This document shows, piece after piece, positions 26,308 through 34,343 of a stretch of DNA of 64,000 nucleotides. This stretch comes from Tyzzerella sp. (GTDB lineage: Bacteria > Bacillota > Clostridia > Lachnospirales > Lachnospiraceae): positions 62,001-126,000 of the forward strand of contig JAFQDE010000019.1 of the NCBI GenBank assembly GCA_017416155.1, written 5' to 3'. Every line of letters starts with the position of its first letter. The first letter of the stretch is position 1. The notes beneath the pieces were generated by a model. That model had not been told where the DNA came from and did no database searches. It saw only the letters and a program-made list of their open reading frames with translations. Made by a program: the position numbers and the translations under genes.

Positions 26308-28302
26308 CTATAAAATTTCTCCGCCGTTCAGCCACTCTACATTTGCAAACATTCTGAAATCTGCAAATCTCGGTGGATTATCTGTTGGCTCGTCCTTTGC
26401 TTCCTGAATGGCAATCCACAAATCTAATGTGATTGTTTCACATTCACGAAGGTCCGGTACTAAAAGACCACCGTTATCGTAAAGAATGTCTTCTGCACCT
26501 TTGATATCTCCCGCATCCAAGATAGAGAATGCATAGTAAACACGGCATCTCGGTTCTTTTTGCAGGTTCTCAGGCATATTTTCATATACCTTCTTCAGCT
26601 CTTTGAAGCACTTATTCTCATACAGGCAACGAAGTGTCGCTTTCGCAAGAGAAATATCATATGGAATCATATCCCATGCTTTGAGCATATATTTCACTTC
26701 ATCCTGATGGTTGCCCATATCGCGGTAAAGAATTGCCAGCGCATACATTGCCCATGGAGACTCTTTACTTGCAAGAGATTCCTGTAGCATCAGTTCTGCA
26801 CGCTCATAATCCTTTGTAATAAATGTATTAAGTCCCAACTGAAGCCATGTGAACCAGTTGTTCTCGTCCTTATCCTTTACTGCGTTCTTAAGAAGCGCCG
26901 TCCACTCCGGCTGGCACATATATGAAATCGGTGCATTCTGTGGTGCGTGCTCTCCGAGTGTACCATTCTGCAACAATTCAATCCATGGAAGCTGTTCTTC
27001 TGTCAATGGGCCGAAATCTAAGTAAGCACACATTTCGTCCTCGCCTGTGATGCGACGTCTCTCCTGTTCAAGTGCACCCCATCCGTCTGCCTGAAATAAC
27101 ACTTCCTTCGCAGGACTCTTCGCCATCGCTTTTGTGGATTGAAGAAGTTCTTCTAAGGTTTCTTCTGTCAACATCTCATTCAAGCGACTTGCTGCCTCTG
27201 CCTTCGCATCCTCCCAAGCACCATGTGACTTGCTTACATCTGTCTGGATTGCCCCATAAGCTTCTACCCATTCCCATACAGTCTTTGGTGGCATCGGAAT
27301 ACATTCATATTGAGTCTGTGCAACACCGGCCTGAATCTCATTATAACTTCCGCTTTCATCGTCTGCAGTAAGGAAATTCTTCCAGTGGTCGCCGCCTTCG
27401 CTATTGCCCCACACAAAGAGTTTTCTTCCTTTCAGTCTCCTTGTAGAAGTCTGTACTAATCCATATCCATCCTTATCTACCTGACAAATGAACTTTCTCT
27501 CATCCTTTGGTATATTCCAGAAATAATCAATTGAAATAACATTATCAAGCGGATAGGTGATGTCTGTTCCGTTATATATCGGTACTGCTATCTTCACTGG
27601 ATGGCTGTCTCTTGCAGTAAATGTCTCCGTTACCGGTGTGATTACACGATTACCCGGTTCATCCGGTGCCGCAATATTACTCCACCAGTACATAGGCACC
27701 ACTTTGAACTGTGGATTCACAATCTTTGTTCTCACATATAAGAATCTAGACTCATCCGGCAGGAAGAAATCCATCTGATACACAATTCCTCGAATACGCT
27801 CATACTGATAGAAACGAAGTACCGGAGTACCGTCATCCAGATATGTTTTTGCCGTATGTAACCAGTCACAGGTAAACGGATTGTGACCCACATAACCGCA
27901 GTTCCATTCTACACCGCCTGACATCCATGCGTTGCGTACGCCAAGATGACAAGGACGAACCACACTGTTCACAAACAACAATTCTTTCTGTTCTTTCTTA
28001 TCAAACAAGGAATGCAACTTCCCACCAAACTGAGGAAGAAATGTTGCTTTCAGATACTCATTTTCCAATACAACCGTCACTTGTTCCTTGTCCTTTAATT
28101 CACGGGTATAGTTATCCTGTGCTTTATACGGAAAACCATAGTCAACCATACCGAAATTTACAAATAATTCATCATCCTCATGTAGTTCAAACACATCCTG
28201 CATAAAAGATAGTCTCAGTTCCTCTGATATCGATGGCAGAGAACTTACACCGTTAAATTCTGCACTTGGAATTGTCATATTTTCTATACGAAATTCTGTC
28301 AT
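26308..28302 (-). CDS. DUF5107 domain protein with TPR repeats
   Basis: The 664-residue product resembles DUF5107 proteins. The N-terminal half (to about 330) is a mutarotase-like beta-sandwich with FLPQFGGKLHSLFDKK and SGGVEWNCGYVGHNPFT. The C-terminal part (about 440-640) is helical with TPR-like repeats (MLQESLASKESPWAMYALAI, MGNHQDEVKYMLKAWDMIP). No signal peptide is visible. Function is unknown; a carbohydrate-binding or epimerase role is inferred from the fold. Its promoter is one of three 58-bp boxes shared with the inositol operon, so it is probably inositol-regulated. ATG at 28302 has AAAGGA ahead. Confidence 0.75.
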   Translation of the reverse strand: MTEFRIENMTIPSAEFNGVSSLPSISEELRLSFMQDVFELHEDDELFVNFGMVDYGFPYKAQDNYTRELKDKEQVTVVLENEYLKATFLPQFGGKLHSLFDKKEQKELLFVNSVVRPCHLGVRNAWMSGGVEWNCGYVGHNPFTCDWLHTAKTYLDDGTPVLRFYQYERIRGIVYQMDFFLPDESRFLYVRTKIVNPQFKVVPMYWWSNIAAPDEPGNRVITPVTETFTARDSHPVKIAVPIYNGTDITYPLDNVISIDYFWNIPKDERKFICQVDKDGYGLVQTSTRRLKGRKLFVWGNSEGGDHWKNFLTADDESGSYNEIQAGVAQTQYECIPMPPKTVWEWVEAYGAIQTDVSKSHGAWEDAKAEAASRLNEMLTEETLEELLQSTKAMAKSPAKEVLFQADGWGALEQERRRITGEDEMCAYLDFGPLTEEQLPWIELLQNGTLGEHAPQNAPISYMCQPEWTALLKNAVKDKDENNWFTWLQLGLNTFITKDYERAELMLQESLASKESPWAMYALAILYRDMGNHQDEVKYMLKAWDMIPYDISLAKATLRCLYENKCFKELKKVYENMPENLQKEPRCRVYYAFSILDAGDIKGAEDILYDNGGLLVPDLRECETITLDLWIAIQEAKDEPTDNPPRFADFRMFANVEWLNGGEIL

Positions 28303-28345
28303 AATCACTCTCGTCCTTTCATGAAATAGATAAATGTTTCTACTG

Positions 28346-28403
28346 TAATTAAAACACAATTTCACGCAAAATCCAACGCAAAACTGTGCATAATTTATGC
28401 ATA
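28346..28403 (-). promoter_or_regulatory. Shared inositol-regulon promoter box, copy 1
   Basis: 58-bp box 44 bases before the DUF5107 start. It contains TTGGAT (28376-28371), 17-base spacer and TTTAAT (28353-28348) on the minus strand. Over its core 40 bases (28364-28403) it matches copy 2 at 38574-38613 at 34 positions. Upstream of the -35 it carries TGCATAATTTATGCA, a palindrome. Confidence 0.75.
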
Positions 28404-28422
28404 TATTTTATACATTTTTTAT

Positions 28423-28451
28423 TTGAAATGATAGGGTTCTCATGTTATCAT
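28423..28451 (+). promoter_or_regulatory. Promoter of the 28498 gene
   Basis: TTGAAA (28423-28428), 17-base spacer, TATCAT (28446-28451). A perfect inverted repeat CTCATG-TTAT-CATGAG (28439-28454) overlaps the -10, a possible operator. Confidence 0.55.
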
Positions 28452-28497
28452 GAGTTATATGTGATTTGATATTTGATTCAAGGAGAGTACAACAGAA

Positions 28498-29241
28498 ATG
28501 ACATTACGAGAAGAAGTTACTAAAAAACGTCAAGAATATTTTGCTACAGCAACGAAAAAAGAAAAAATTGCCTATCTGATTCAATATTATGGTATCCGTA
28601 CTATATTGATATGCATTGCCGCATTGTTTATCGGTTCCTGGATTTATCATCTCATAACTGATCCGGACCGGATCCTTACCGGAACATTTGTAAATTATAA
28701 CTTATACGACACAACCTTAAACATAGATGAATTAGAAAAAGACTTTCTATCTGCACAAAAGATTGACGAATCTGAATATATGGCTGACTTCCTTACAAAC
28801 ATAACCATCGTACAATCGGAAGAAGCAACCGGACAGCAAAACGATCAGACTCTGTATACACAGATTGCAAGCGGTGTATTAGATTTCGCAGTCGCAGACA
28901 TTGAGGTTCTTAAAAATTATGCTTACGGTTATCATTTTGCAGACTTAACTACTATTCTATCGAAAGAACAGATTGAATATTTCGAGCCATACTTTCTCTA
29001 TGTTGATATAGCGGTAATGGAAGAACGCCAGGAAAAGCATGAAGAAATTCCGCTTCCTGATATGAGAAATCCGGAAGCTATGGAAAACCCGCTTCCTGTG
29101 CTCCTTGACATCTCAAACTGTCCGATTATTCAGGAAATATATGGAGAGAACAGCTCTGATATATGCTATGGCATTATAAGAAAAGGGGAACATCGGGATA
29201 ATGCGATCAAATTTTTAGAGTACCTTTCCGTCAATCAGTAA
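28498..29241 (+). CDS. Membrane-anchored hypothetical protein
   Basis: The 247 residues are not recognised. A cytoplasmic N-terminus (about 35 residues, rich in Lys and Glu) is followed by one membrane helix (TILICIAALFIGSWIYHLI, about 40-58) and an extracellular domain of about 185 residues. That domain has IASGVLDFAVADIEVLKNYA, reminiscent of a solute-binding fold. It is divergent from the DUF5107 gene, and its 3' end overlaps the convergent PHP gene by 27 bases, which is unusual. ATG at 28498 follows AAGGAGAG. Confidence 0.6.
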   Translation: MTLREEVTKKRQEYFATATKKEKIAYLIQYYGIRTILICIAALFIGSWIYHLITDPDRILTGTFVNYNLYDTTLNIDELEKDFLSAQKIDESEYMADFLTNITIVQSEEATGQQNDQTLYTQIASGVLDFAVADIEVLKNYAYGYHFADLTTILSKEQIEYFEPYFLYVDIAVMEERQEKHEEIPLPDMRNPEAMENPLPVLLDISNCPIIQEIYGENSSDICYGIIRKGEHRDNAIKFLEYLSVNQ

Positions 29242-29907
29242 GCAACCTTCTTTATTCCGAAGTGCCAGAATCAGTTCATCCATTGTTCTGATTCTGCGCT
29301 CAAAGTTATTACCCGTACGGCCGATTCGCCCCTCACTGATCATATGAACATCCCCACCGGATGTCATGATTTTGTCAAGTCTAACAGCATCCTGGTAAGC
29401 CATATCATTTGTGGCATAGTCATCACCGCCATTGTAGACTTCAATACCATCGCACACATCATAACGTGGCATAACTCCCTCCGGAATATATCCGCGTTTC
29501 CGATACGGATGCGCGTGAATTATAATACCACCCTCTTCATGAACCAGTTGTGCCAATGTGTCTATATCTATAGTTTCTATCTCAGGATGAGCCCGTAAAA
29601 AATCCAAGTCAATACCATATATCAAGACTTCTTTGCCTTTACCATAATGATGCTCTATCCCAAAAAACACATCAAAATCAAGCTGGGCAGCTTCATCTTT
29701 TGCTTCCAGATATGCATCGTAATACATGTTCATTCTTTCGCCCCATGAAATGTCTTTGGGTACGCAAGTGTTTCCTGTTATAAAATGATTCGTCAACACA
29801 AAGCCCGCATATCCTGCCTCTTTATATCTTCTTACCATCTCTCTGGCAGTACTGCTGGCACAAGCACTACATTCAGAGGAATGTAAATGTGTTTCGTATA
29901 AGTACAT
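29215..29907 (-). CDS. PHP-domain metal-dependent hydrolase
   Basis: The 230 residues form a PHP domain of the histidinol-phosphatase-like type. The metal-binding histidines are visible in YETHLHSSECS, LTNHFITGNT, FFGIEHHYG, GIIIHAHPYRK and SGGDVHMISEGRIG. Members are usually phosphoesterases; the substrate here is unknown. It has its own promoter box matching that of the inositol operon, so it is probably part of the same regulon. Its stop overlaps the convergent gene ending at 29241. Confidence 0.8.
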   Translation of the reverse strand: MYLYETHLHSSECSACASSTAREMVRRYKEAGYAGFVLTNHFITGNTCVPKDISWGERMNMYYDAYLEAKDEAAQLDFDVFFGIEHHYGKGKEVLIYGIDLDFLRAHPEIETIDIDTLAQLVHEEGGIIIHAHPYRKRGYIPEGVMPRYDVCDGIEVYNGGDDYATNDMAYQDAVRLDKIMTSGGDVHMISEGRIGRTGNNFERRIRTMDELILALRNKEGCLLIDGKVL

Positions 29908-29950
29908 GTTTGCTTTTATCCCTTCATAAATAATGTAAATAACTTACTTA

Positions 29951-30008
29951 TAATTAAAGCACAATTTCACGAAAATTCCAACGTGAAATTGTGCTTAATT
30001 TATACAGT
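29951..30008 (-). promoter_or_regulatory. Shared inositol-regulon promoter box, copy 3
   Basis: 58-bp box 44 bases before the PHP gene. TTGGAA (29981-29976), 17-base spacer and TTTAAT (29958-29953) are on the minus strand. It contains a perfect 15-bp inverted repeat, AAGCACAATTTCACG (29957-29971) and its complement (29982-29996), which may also act as the iolA terminator. Confidence 0.75.
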
Positions 30009-30027
30009 CTTATAACCGACTTTTATT

Positions 30028-31539
30028 CTAGATTGTTCCATCCCATGTAGATGTCTCTGTCTTCTTCGCTTCTTCTTCATCGAACCAGTGTTGTGTTACA
30101 ACCTTAGTCTCTGTGTAGAAACGGTAGCCGTCTTTTCCAAGACAGTGAAGGTCACCGATGAATGAGTTCTTATGTCCTGAGAATGGGAACATGCCAACCG
30201 GTACCGGAATACCTACGTTAACACCTACCATACCGCCGTCTGTGTGACGAGCAAATTCTCTTGCGTAGTAACCACTCTGTGTATAGATAACAGAACCGTT
30301 TGCAAATGGGTTGTTGTTCATAATGCGAAGGCCCTCTTCAAATGTCTTCACACGTTTGATACAAAGTACAGGCCCGAAGATTTCTCTTGCTCCAACTGTC
30401 ATTTCCTCTGTTACATTGTCAAGGATTGTAGGACCTACATAGCATCCGTTTTCGTATCCTTCTACGACTACATCACGTCCATCTAATACGAGTGTTGCAC
30501 CTTCTTCGATACCTTTATTAATCCAATCGATAACAGATTTTTTGTGTGCAGGATTAACAACAGGTCCGAGTTTTGTTTCTTTGTCATATGCAGGACCAAT
30601 CTTCAGGTTCTTAGCAAGTTGTACAATCTTAGCAACGAGTTCGTCAGCAATTTCTTCCTGAGCTACAACTACAGGAAGTGCCATACAACGTTCTCCTGCA
30701 CATCCAAATGCAGAGTTGATGATACCTGCTGCTGTTCTGTCGATAGCTGCATCATTTAATACTAACGCATGGTTCTTTGCTTCACAGAGTGCCTGTACAC
30801 GTTTTCCGTTCGCAGCTGCCTGTGCGTAGATATGAAGACCTACAGATGTAGAACCAACGAATGTGATACCTTTGATATCCGGATGGCTCATGAACATTTC
30901 TGCCTCATTTCTTGAGCATGTTACAATGTTGATTACACCGTCAGGAAGACCTGCTTCTTTGTAAAGTTCAGCGATGCGAAGTGCTGTTCTTGGTGTGAAA
31001 CTTGCTGCTTTAAGTACGATTGTGTTACCGCAAGCGATACACATTGGTGTCATCCATCCCATTGGAATCATAGCTGGGAAGTTGAATGGAACGATACCTG
31101 CAAATACACCAAGAGGTTCTCTGTAAAGTACGGTATCATATCCTGAAGAAGCATCCATAAGGCTTTCACCCATCATAAGTGATGGTGCAGAGATTGCCTG
31201 CTCTGTTCCTTCTTTTGCCTTTAATACATCACCCTTTGCATCTGCCCATGACTTACCGTTTTCTCTTGCTACTAACTCTGTAAGTTCATCCATGTGCTCG
31301 ATGAGTAAATCTCTCACTTTGTAGAGAATCTGTACTCTCTTGATAACCGGTGTTGCTGACCATCCCGGGAATGCAGCCTTTGCTGCGGCGATTGCCATCT
31401 CTACTTCTTCTTTTGTACAGCATGGTACTTTTGCAACTACCTCTCCTGTACTTGGATCGTAAGCGTCCAAATATTTCTCTGTTTTTGATTCTACATATTC
31501 ACCGTTGATATACGGTCTTAACTTGATTACTTCTGACAT
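30028..31539 (-). CDS. iolA: Methylmalonate/malonate-semialdehyde dehydrogenase (acylating)
   Basis: Oxidises malonate semialdehyde to acetyl-CoA and CO2 with NAD+ and CoA, the last inositol-specific step. The 503 residues are an aldehyde dehydrogenase of the CoA-acylating type: VPFNFPAMIPMGWMTPMCIA, FVGSTSVGLHIYAQAA, and the catalytic cysteine in NSAFGCAGERCMALPV. MFPFSGHKNSFIGDLHCLGK near the C-terminus is diagnostic of MmsA/IolA. Last gene of the iol operon. ATG at 31539 has AAAGGAG ahead. Confidence 0.95.
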   Translation of the reverse strand: MSEVIKLRPYINGEYVESKTEKYLDAYDPSTGEVVAKVPCCTKEEVEMAIAAAKAAFPGWSATPVIKRVQILYKVRDLLIEHMDELTELVARENGKSWADAKGDVLKAKEGTEQAISAPSLMMGESLMDASSGYDTVLYREPLGVFAGIVPFNFPAMIPMGWMTPMCIACGNTIVLKAASFTPRTALRIAELYKEAGLPDGVINIVTCSRNEAEMFMSHPDIKGITFVGSTSVGLHIYAQAAANGKRVQALCEAKNHALVLNDAAIDRTAAGIINSAFGCAGERCMALPVVVAQEEIADELVAKIVQLAKNLKIGPAYDKETKLGPVVNPAHKKSVIDWINKGIEEGATLVLDGRDVVVEGYENGCYVGPTILDNVTEEMTVGAREIFGPVLCIKRVKTFEEGLRIMNNNPFANGSVIYTQSGYYAREFARHTDGGMVGVNVGIPVPVGMFPFSGHKNSFIGDLHCLGKDGYRFYTETKVVTQHWFDEEEAKKTETSTWDGTI

Positions 31540-31597
31540 TGTTTTGTTCTCCTTTTTTTGTATTTTGTATCTTGTTTTATGATAAGTGTAGCTCTGC

Positions 31598-32614
31598 TTA
31601 CATCATAATCTCAGAAATTGCTACCGGTCTGTGTTCTTCTACTGACTTTTTCGCTGCAAGTCCCATTAATACAGGTTTTAAACCATCCATAACACCAAGT
31701 GGTGTATCTGTATCGTTTTCAATTGCACCTATAAATTGGTTCATTTCCTCACGGAAGGAATCCATATATCTCTCCAAGAAGAAATACAATGGTTTTTCTC
31801 CTGTTACGCCGTCTGCATTGCTAATCACTGCTGTTGACAAGCTGTCATTTCTTGTTGCAACCATACCGCCTGAACCAAACACTTCTGCTCTCTGGTCATA
31901 TCCGTATACTGCTTTACGAGAGTTGTCAATCACAGCGATTGCACCGTTTTCCATCTTAAGTGTGATAACTGCTGTATCCACATCTCCTGCTTCACCGATT
32001 CCTTTATCAACTAAAACTGCTGACTGTACATATACTTCTGTCGCGTCACATCCTGCAAGGAAACGCACCATATCAAAATCATGAATCGTCATGTCAAGGA
32101 ACATACCGCCTGACACTGCAACATAAGCTGGTGACGGTGGTTCCGGGTCACGTGATGTAATCTTGATGATGTGTGGATCTCCGATTTTTCCTGCCACAAC
32201 GGCATCTTTTACTGCCTTGAAGTTGTGGTCGAATCTGCGGTTGAATCCAACTTGATATTTCACATTGGATTCCTTCAACGCATCGATAACTTCTTTGATT
32301 TTGTCGATGTCATGATCAATTGGTTTCTCACAGAAAACATGTTTTCCTGCCTTGATTGCTTCTACCGAGAGTGGTGAGTGTGTGTCTGTTGAAGAACAGA
32401 TAATAACTGCATCAATCTCCTCATCTGCAAGGATCTCTTTGTAATCCTTTGTTACTTCAATACTGCTGTCCATGCTATGAATCCATGCTGCTGTGTCATC
32501 ATTCATAAATGGGTCTGCAATTGTCTTGATTTTCGCATTACGCACGCCAGTGATAATGCCTTGCGTATGTACCTTGCCGATTCTACCGGCACCGATAATT
32601 CCTACATTTACCAT
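31598..32614 (-). CDS. iolG: Inositol 2-dehydrogenase
   Basis: Oxidises myo-inositol to 2-keto-myo-inositol (inosose) with NAD+, the first step. The 338-residue GFO/IDH/MocA protein has the Rossmann motif GIIGAGRIGKVH, then FCEKPIDHDIDKI (catalytic Lys region) and SGGMFLDMTIHDFDMVRFL (Asp/His pair). It lies between iolE and iolA in a single transcript. A scyllo-inositol preference cannot be excluded. Confidence 0.93.
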   Translation of the reverse strand: MVNVGIIGAGRIGKVHTQGIITGVRNAKIKTIADPFMNDDTAAWIHSMDSSIEVTKDYKEILADEEIDAVIICSSTDTHSPLSVEAIKAGKHVFCEKPIDHDIDKIKEVIDALKESNVKYQVGFNRRFDHNFKAVKDAVVAGKIGDPHIIKITSRDPEPPSPAYVAVSGGMFLDMTIHDFDMVRFLAGCDATEVYVQSAVLVDKGIGEAGDVDTAVITLKMENGAIAVIDNSRKAVYGYDQRAEVFGSGGMVATRNDSLSTAVISNADGVTGEKPLYFFLERYMDSFREEMNQFIGAIENDTDTPLGVMDGLKPVLMGLAAKKSVEEHRPVAISEIMM

Positions 32615-32627
32615 GTGGTTTTCCCTC

Positions 32628-33527
32628 CTATAAGCCTGTTTTTTCTTTAATATATGCTCTCGCCTTCATGGCATACTCTAATGGATTTGCCTTAGCAGGA
32701 TCCTGCTCTGCTTCCACCAGCATATAACCTTCGTAATTGTTTTCTTTTAATACTTCAAATATCTCATCAAAGGAAATGCATCCGTCCCCCGGTACTGTAA
32801 AGGTTCCAAGACGCACACCGTCTAAGAAGCTTAAGTGTTTTTCTTTAACATTCTTAACCACTTCCGGTCTGATGTCCTTCAAATGCACATGCTTAATTCT
32901 GTTCACATGAGCCTTTACCATATCTAATGGATTCTCTCCACAGTATGCGAAATGTCCTGTATCGTACAAAAGGCTTACGTATTTTTCATCCGTCTCATCC
33001 ATCAAACGTTTTACTTCTTCCGCAGTCTGTACTACAGTTCCCATATGATGATGGAAGGTAAGCGCAACGCCGTACTCTTCTAAGGAAATCTTTCCAAGAC
33101 GATTTAATCCGTCTGTCAGAAGCTTCCACTCTTCGTCGTTCATCACATATTTGTTATCAAACACTGCTACATCCTGGAATCCCTGAATGCTGTGTCCCTG
33201 CTCTGATACGCCGACTACCTTTGCACCCATTTCTTTTAAGAATGCCACATGTTTGCGAAACTCTACTTCTGTTTCCTCAAATGGCTTTGTAGTTAAAAAT
33301 GTTGAAAACCATGCGTTGCAAATCTGCATACCTCTAAGCTCTAATGCTTTTTTCAATACTGCTGAGTCCTTTGGATATTTATTTCCGATTTCTGACCCTG
33401 TAAATCCTGCCAAAGCCATTTCGCTCACGCATTGCTCAAATGTATTCTCCTTGCCCAAATCCGGCAAATCATCATTTGTCCAGGCAATTGGGGCAATTCC
33501 AAGTTTTACTTTGTTCTTATCAAACAT
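32628..33527 (-). CDS. iolE: Inosose dehydratase
   Basis: Dehydrates 2-keto-myo-inositol to the trihydroxycyclohexane-1,2-dione. The 299 residues have an AP-endonuclease-2-like TIM barrel: KLGIAPIAWTNDDLPDLG at the start, TFHHHMGTVVQTAEEVKR, LLYDTGHFAYCGENPL and HVHLKDIR. These are typical of IolE. It lies 13 bases before iolG and 17 after iolB. Confidence 0.95.
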   Translation of the reverse strand: MFDKNKVKLGIAPIAWTNDDLPDLGKENTFEQCVSEMALAGFTGSEIGNKYPKDSAVLKKALELRGMQICNAWFSTFLTTKPFEETEVEFRKHVAFLKEMGAKVVGVSEQGHSIQGFQDVAVFDNKYVMNDEEWKLLTDGLNRLGKISLEEYGVALTFHHHMGTVVQTAEEVKRLMDETDEKYVSLLYDTGHFAYCGENPLDMVKAHVNRIKHVHLKDIRPEVVKNVKEKHLSFLDGVRLGTFTVPGDGCISFDEIFEVLKENNYEGYMLVEAEQDPAKANPLEYAMKARAYIKEKTGL

Positions 33528-33544
33528 TTTCTTTCTCTCCTATT

Positions 33545-34330
33545 CTAGAATTCTGCATCATGCATCCACACATAACGTTCATCTTCATTTCTGTCTGTCT
33601 GAAGCCATTTCTTGTTGTCCAAATGACGTATCATCCAGCAGGTGTACATCTGGAAGCCCGGTGCACACACCTGCGGATGCAATGCTCCGCCCGGTATTGC
33701 AGAAAAACTTCCGTCCACACTCTTGTATACATCATCATCAATGTAGCTGGCACCAAAGCCCTCCGGTCTGTCAAATAAGAAATAATACACTTCCGGTTGC
33801 GGATGTCTGTGTGGCAGATATCCTGACCAGTTGCCTGGGTCATTTAATACTTCTCCCAATACCATGTTGGAATATGGTGCAATGTCAGCATCAAAGATTG
33901 TGTTCACTCTGCGTTTCGCCGTGTTTCCAAACTTTCCGAGACATGAATATTTAAAAGGAGCATCTTCCGGTTTGTATATCTTTGTTTCAAACTCTTTGTC
34001 ATTCTTTGTACTTTGTACCAGAATCTCTGTATCACTCATAGCTTCCACTGTTACTTCTGTTCCCTTGCACACATGCATGCAGTATGGTCCTTCTGTAAAG
34101 ACATCTTTTCTGGAGCATGCAATGCTCTTTTCTTCTGCCTGCATAGATACAGAGCCTTTTAACAAGAGTACGGCTGTCTCTTCGCCGCATTTCTGAAAGC
34201 TTTTCTTTTCGCCTGCCTTCATCTGATACACACGAATATCCATCATCATATCCTTGTACTCATTATCATAAGTAGTAAGAATCTTTTCTCCGTTTGCATC
34301 AAAGGTAGGATAACCAAACACTTTACTCAT
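33545..34330 (-). CDS. iolB: 5-deoxy-glucuronate isomerase
   Basis: Isomerises 5-deoxyglucuronate to 2-keto-5-deoxygluconate. The 261 residues form a double cupin; metal ligands are seen in SGYLPHRHPQPEVYYF. ALHPQVCAPGFQMYTCWMIR is typical of IolB. ATG at 34330 (MSKVFGYP) has AGGAGG upstream; the reading frame stays open to 34450, but that part overlaps iolD and has no ribosome site. It is 13 bases after iolD. Confidence 0.94.
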   Translation of the reverse strand: MSKVFGYPTFDANGEKILTTYDNEYKDMMMDIRVYQMKAGEKKSFQKCGEETAVLLLKGSVSMQAEEKSIACSRKDVFTEGPYCMHVCKGTEVTVEAMSDTEILVQSTKNDKEFETKIYKPEDAPFKYSCLGKFGNTAKRRVNTIFDADIAPYSNMVLGEVLNDPGNWSGYLPHRHPQPEVYYFLFDRPEGFGASYIDDDVYKSVDGSFSAIPGGALHPQVCAPGFQMYTCWMIRHLDNKKWLQTDRNEDERYVWMHDAEF

Positions 34331-34343
34331 CGCCTTACTCCTC

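Noticed and set aside
33187-33954. 255-codon plus-strand frame opposite iolE and iolB
   Set aside because: Spans two real genes on the other strand and resembles no protein family.
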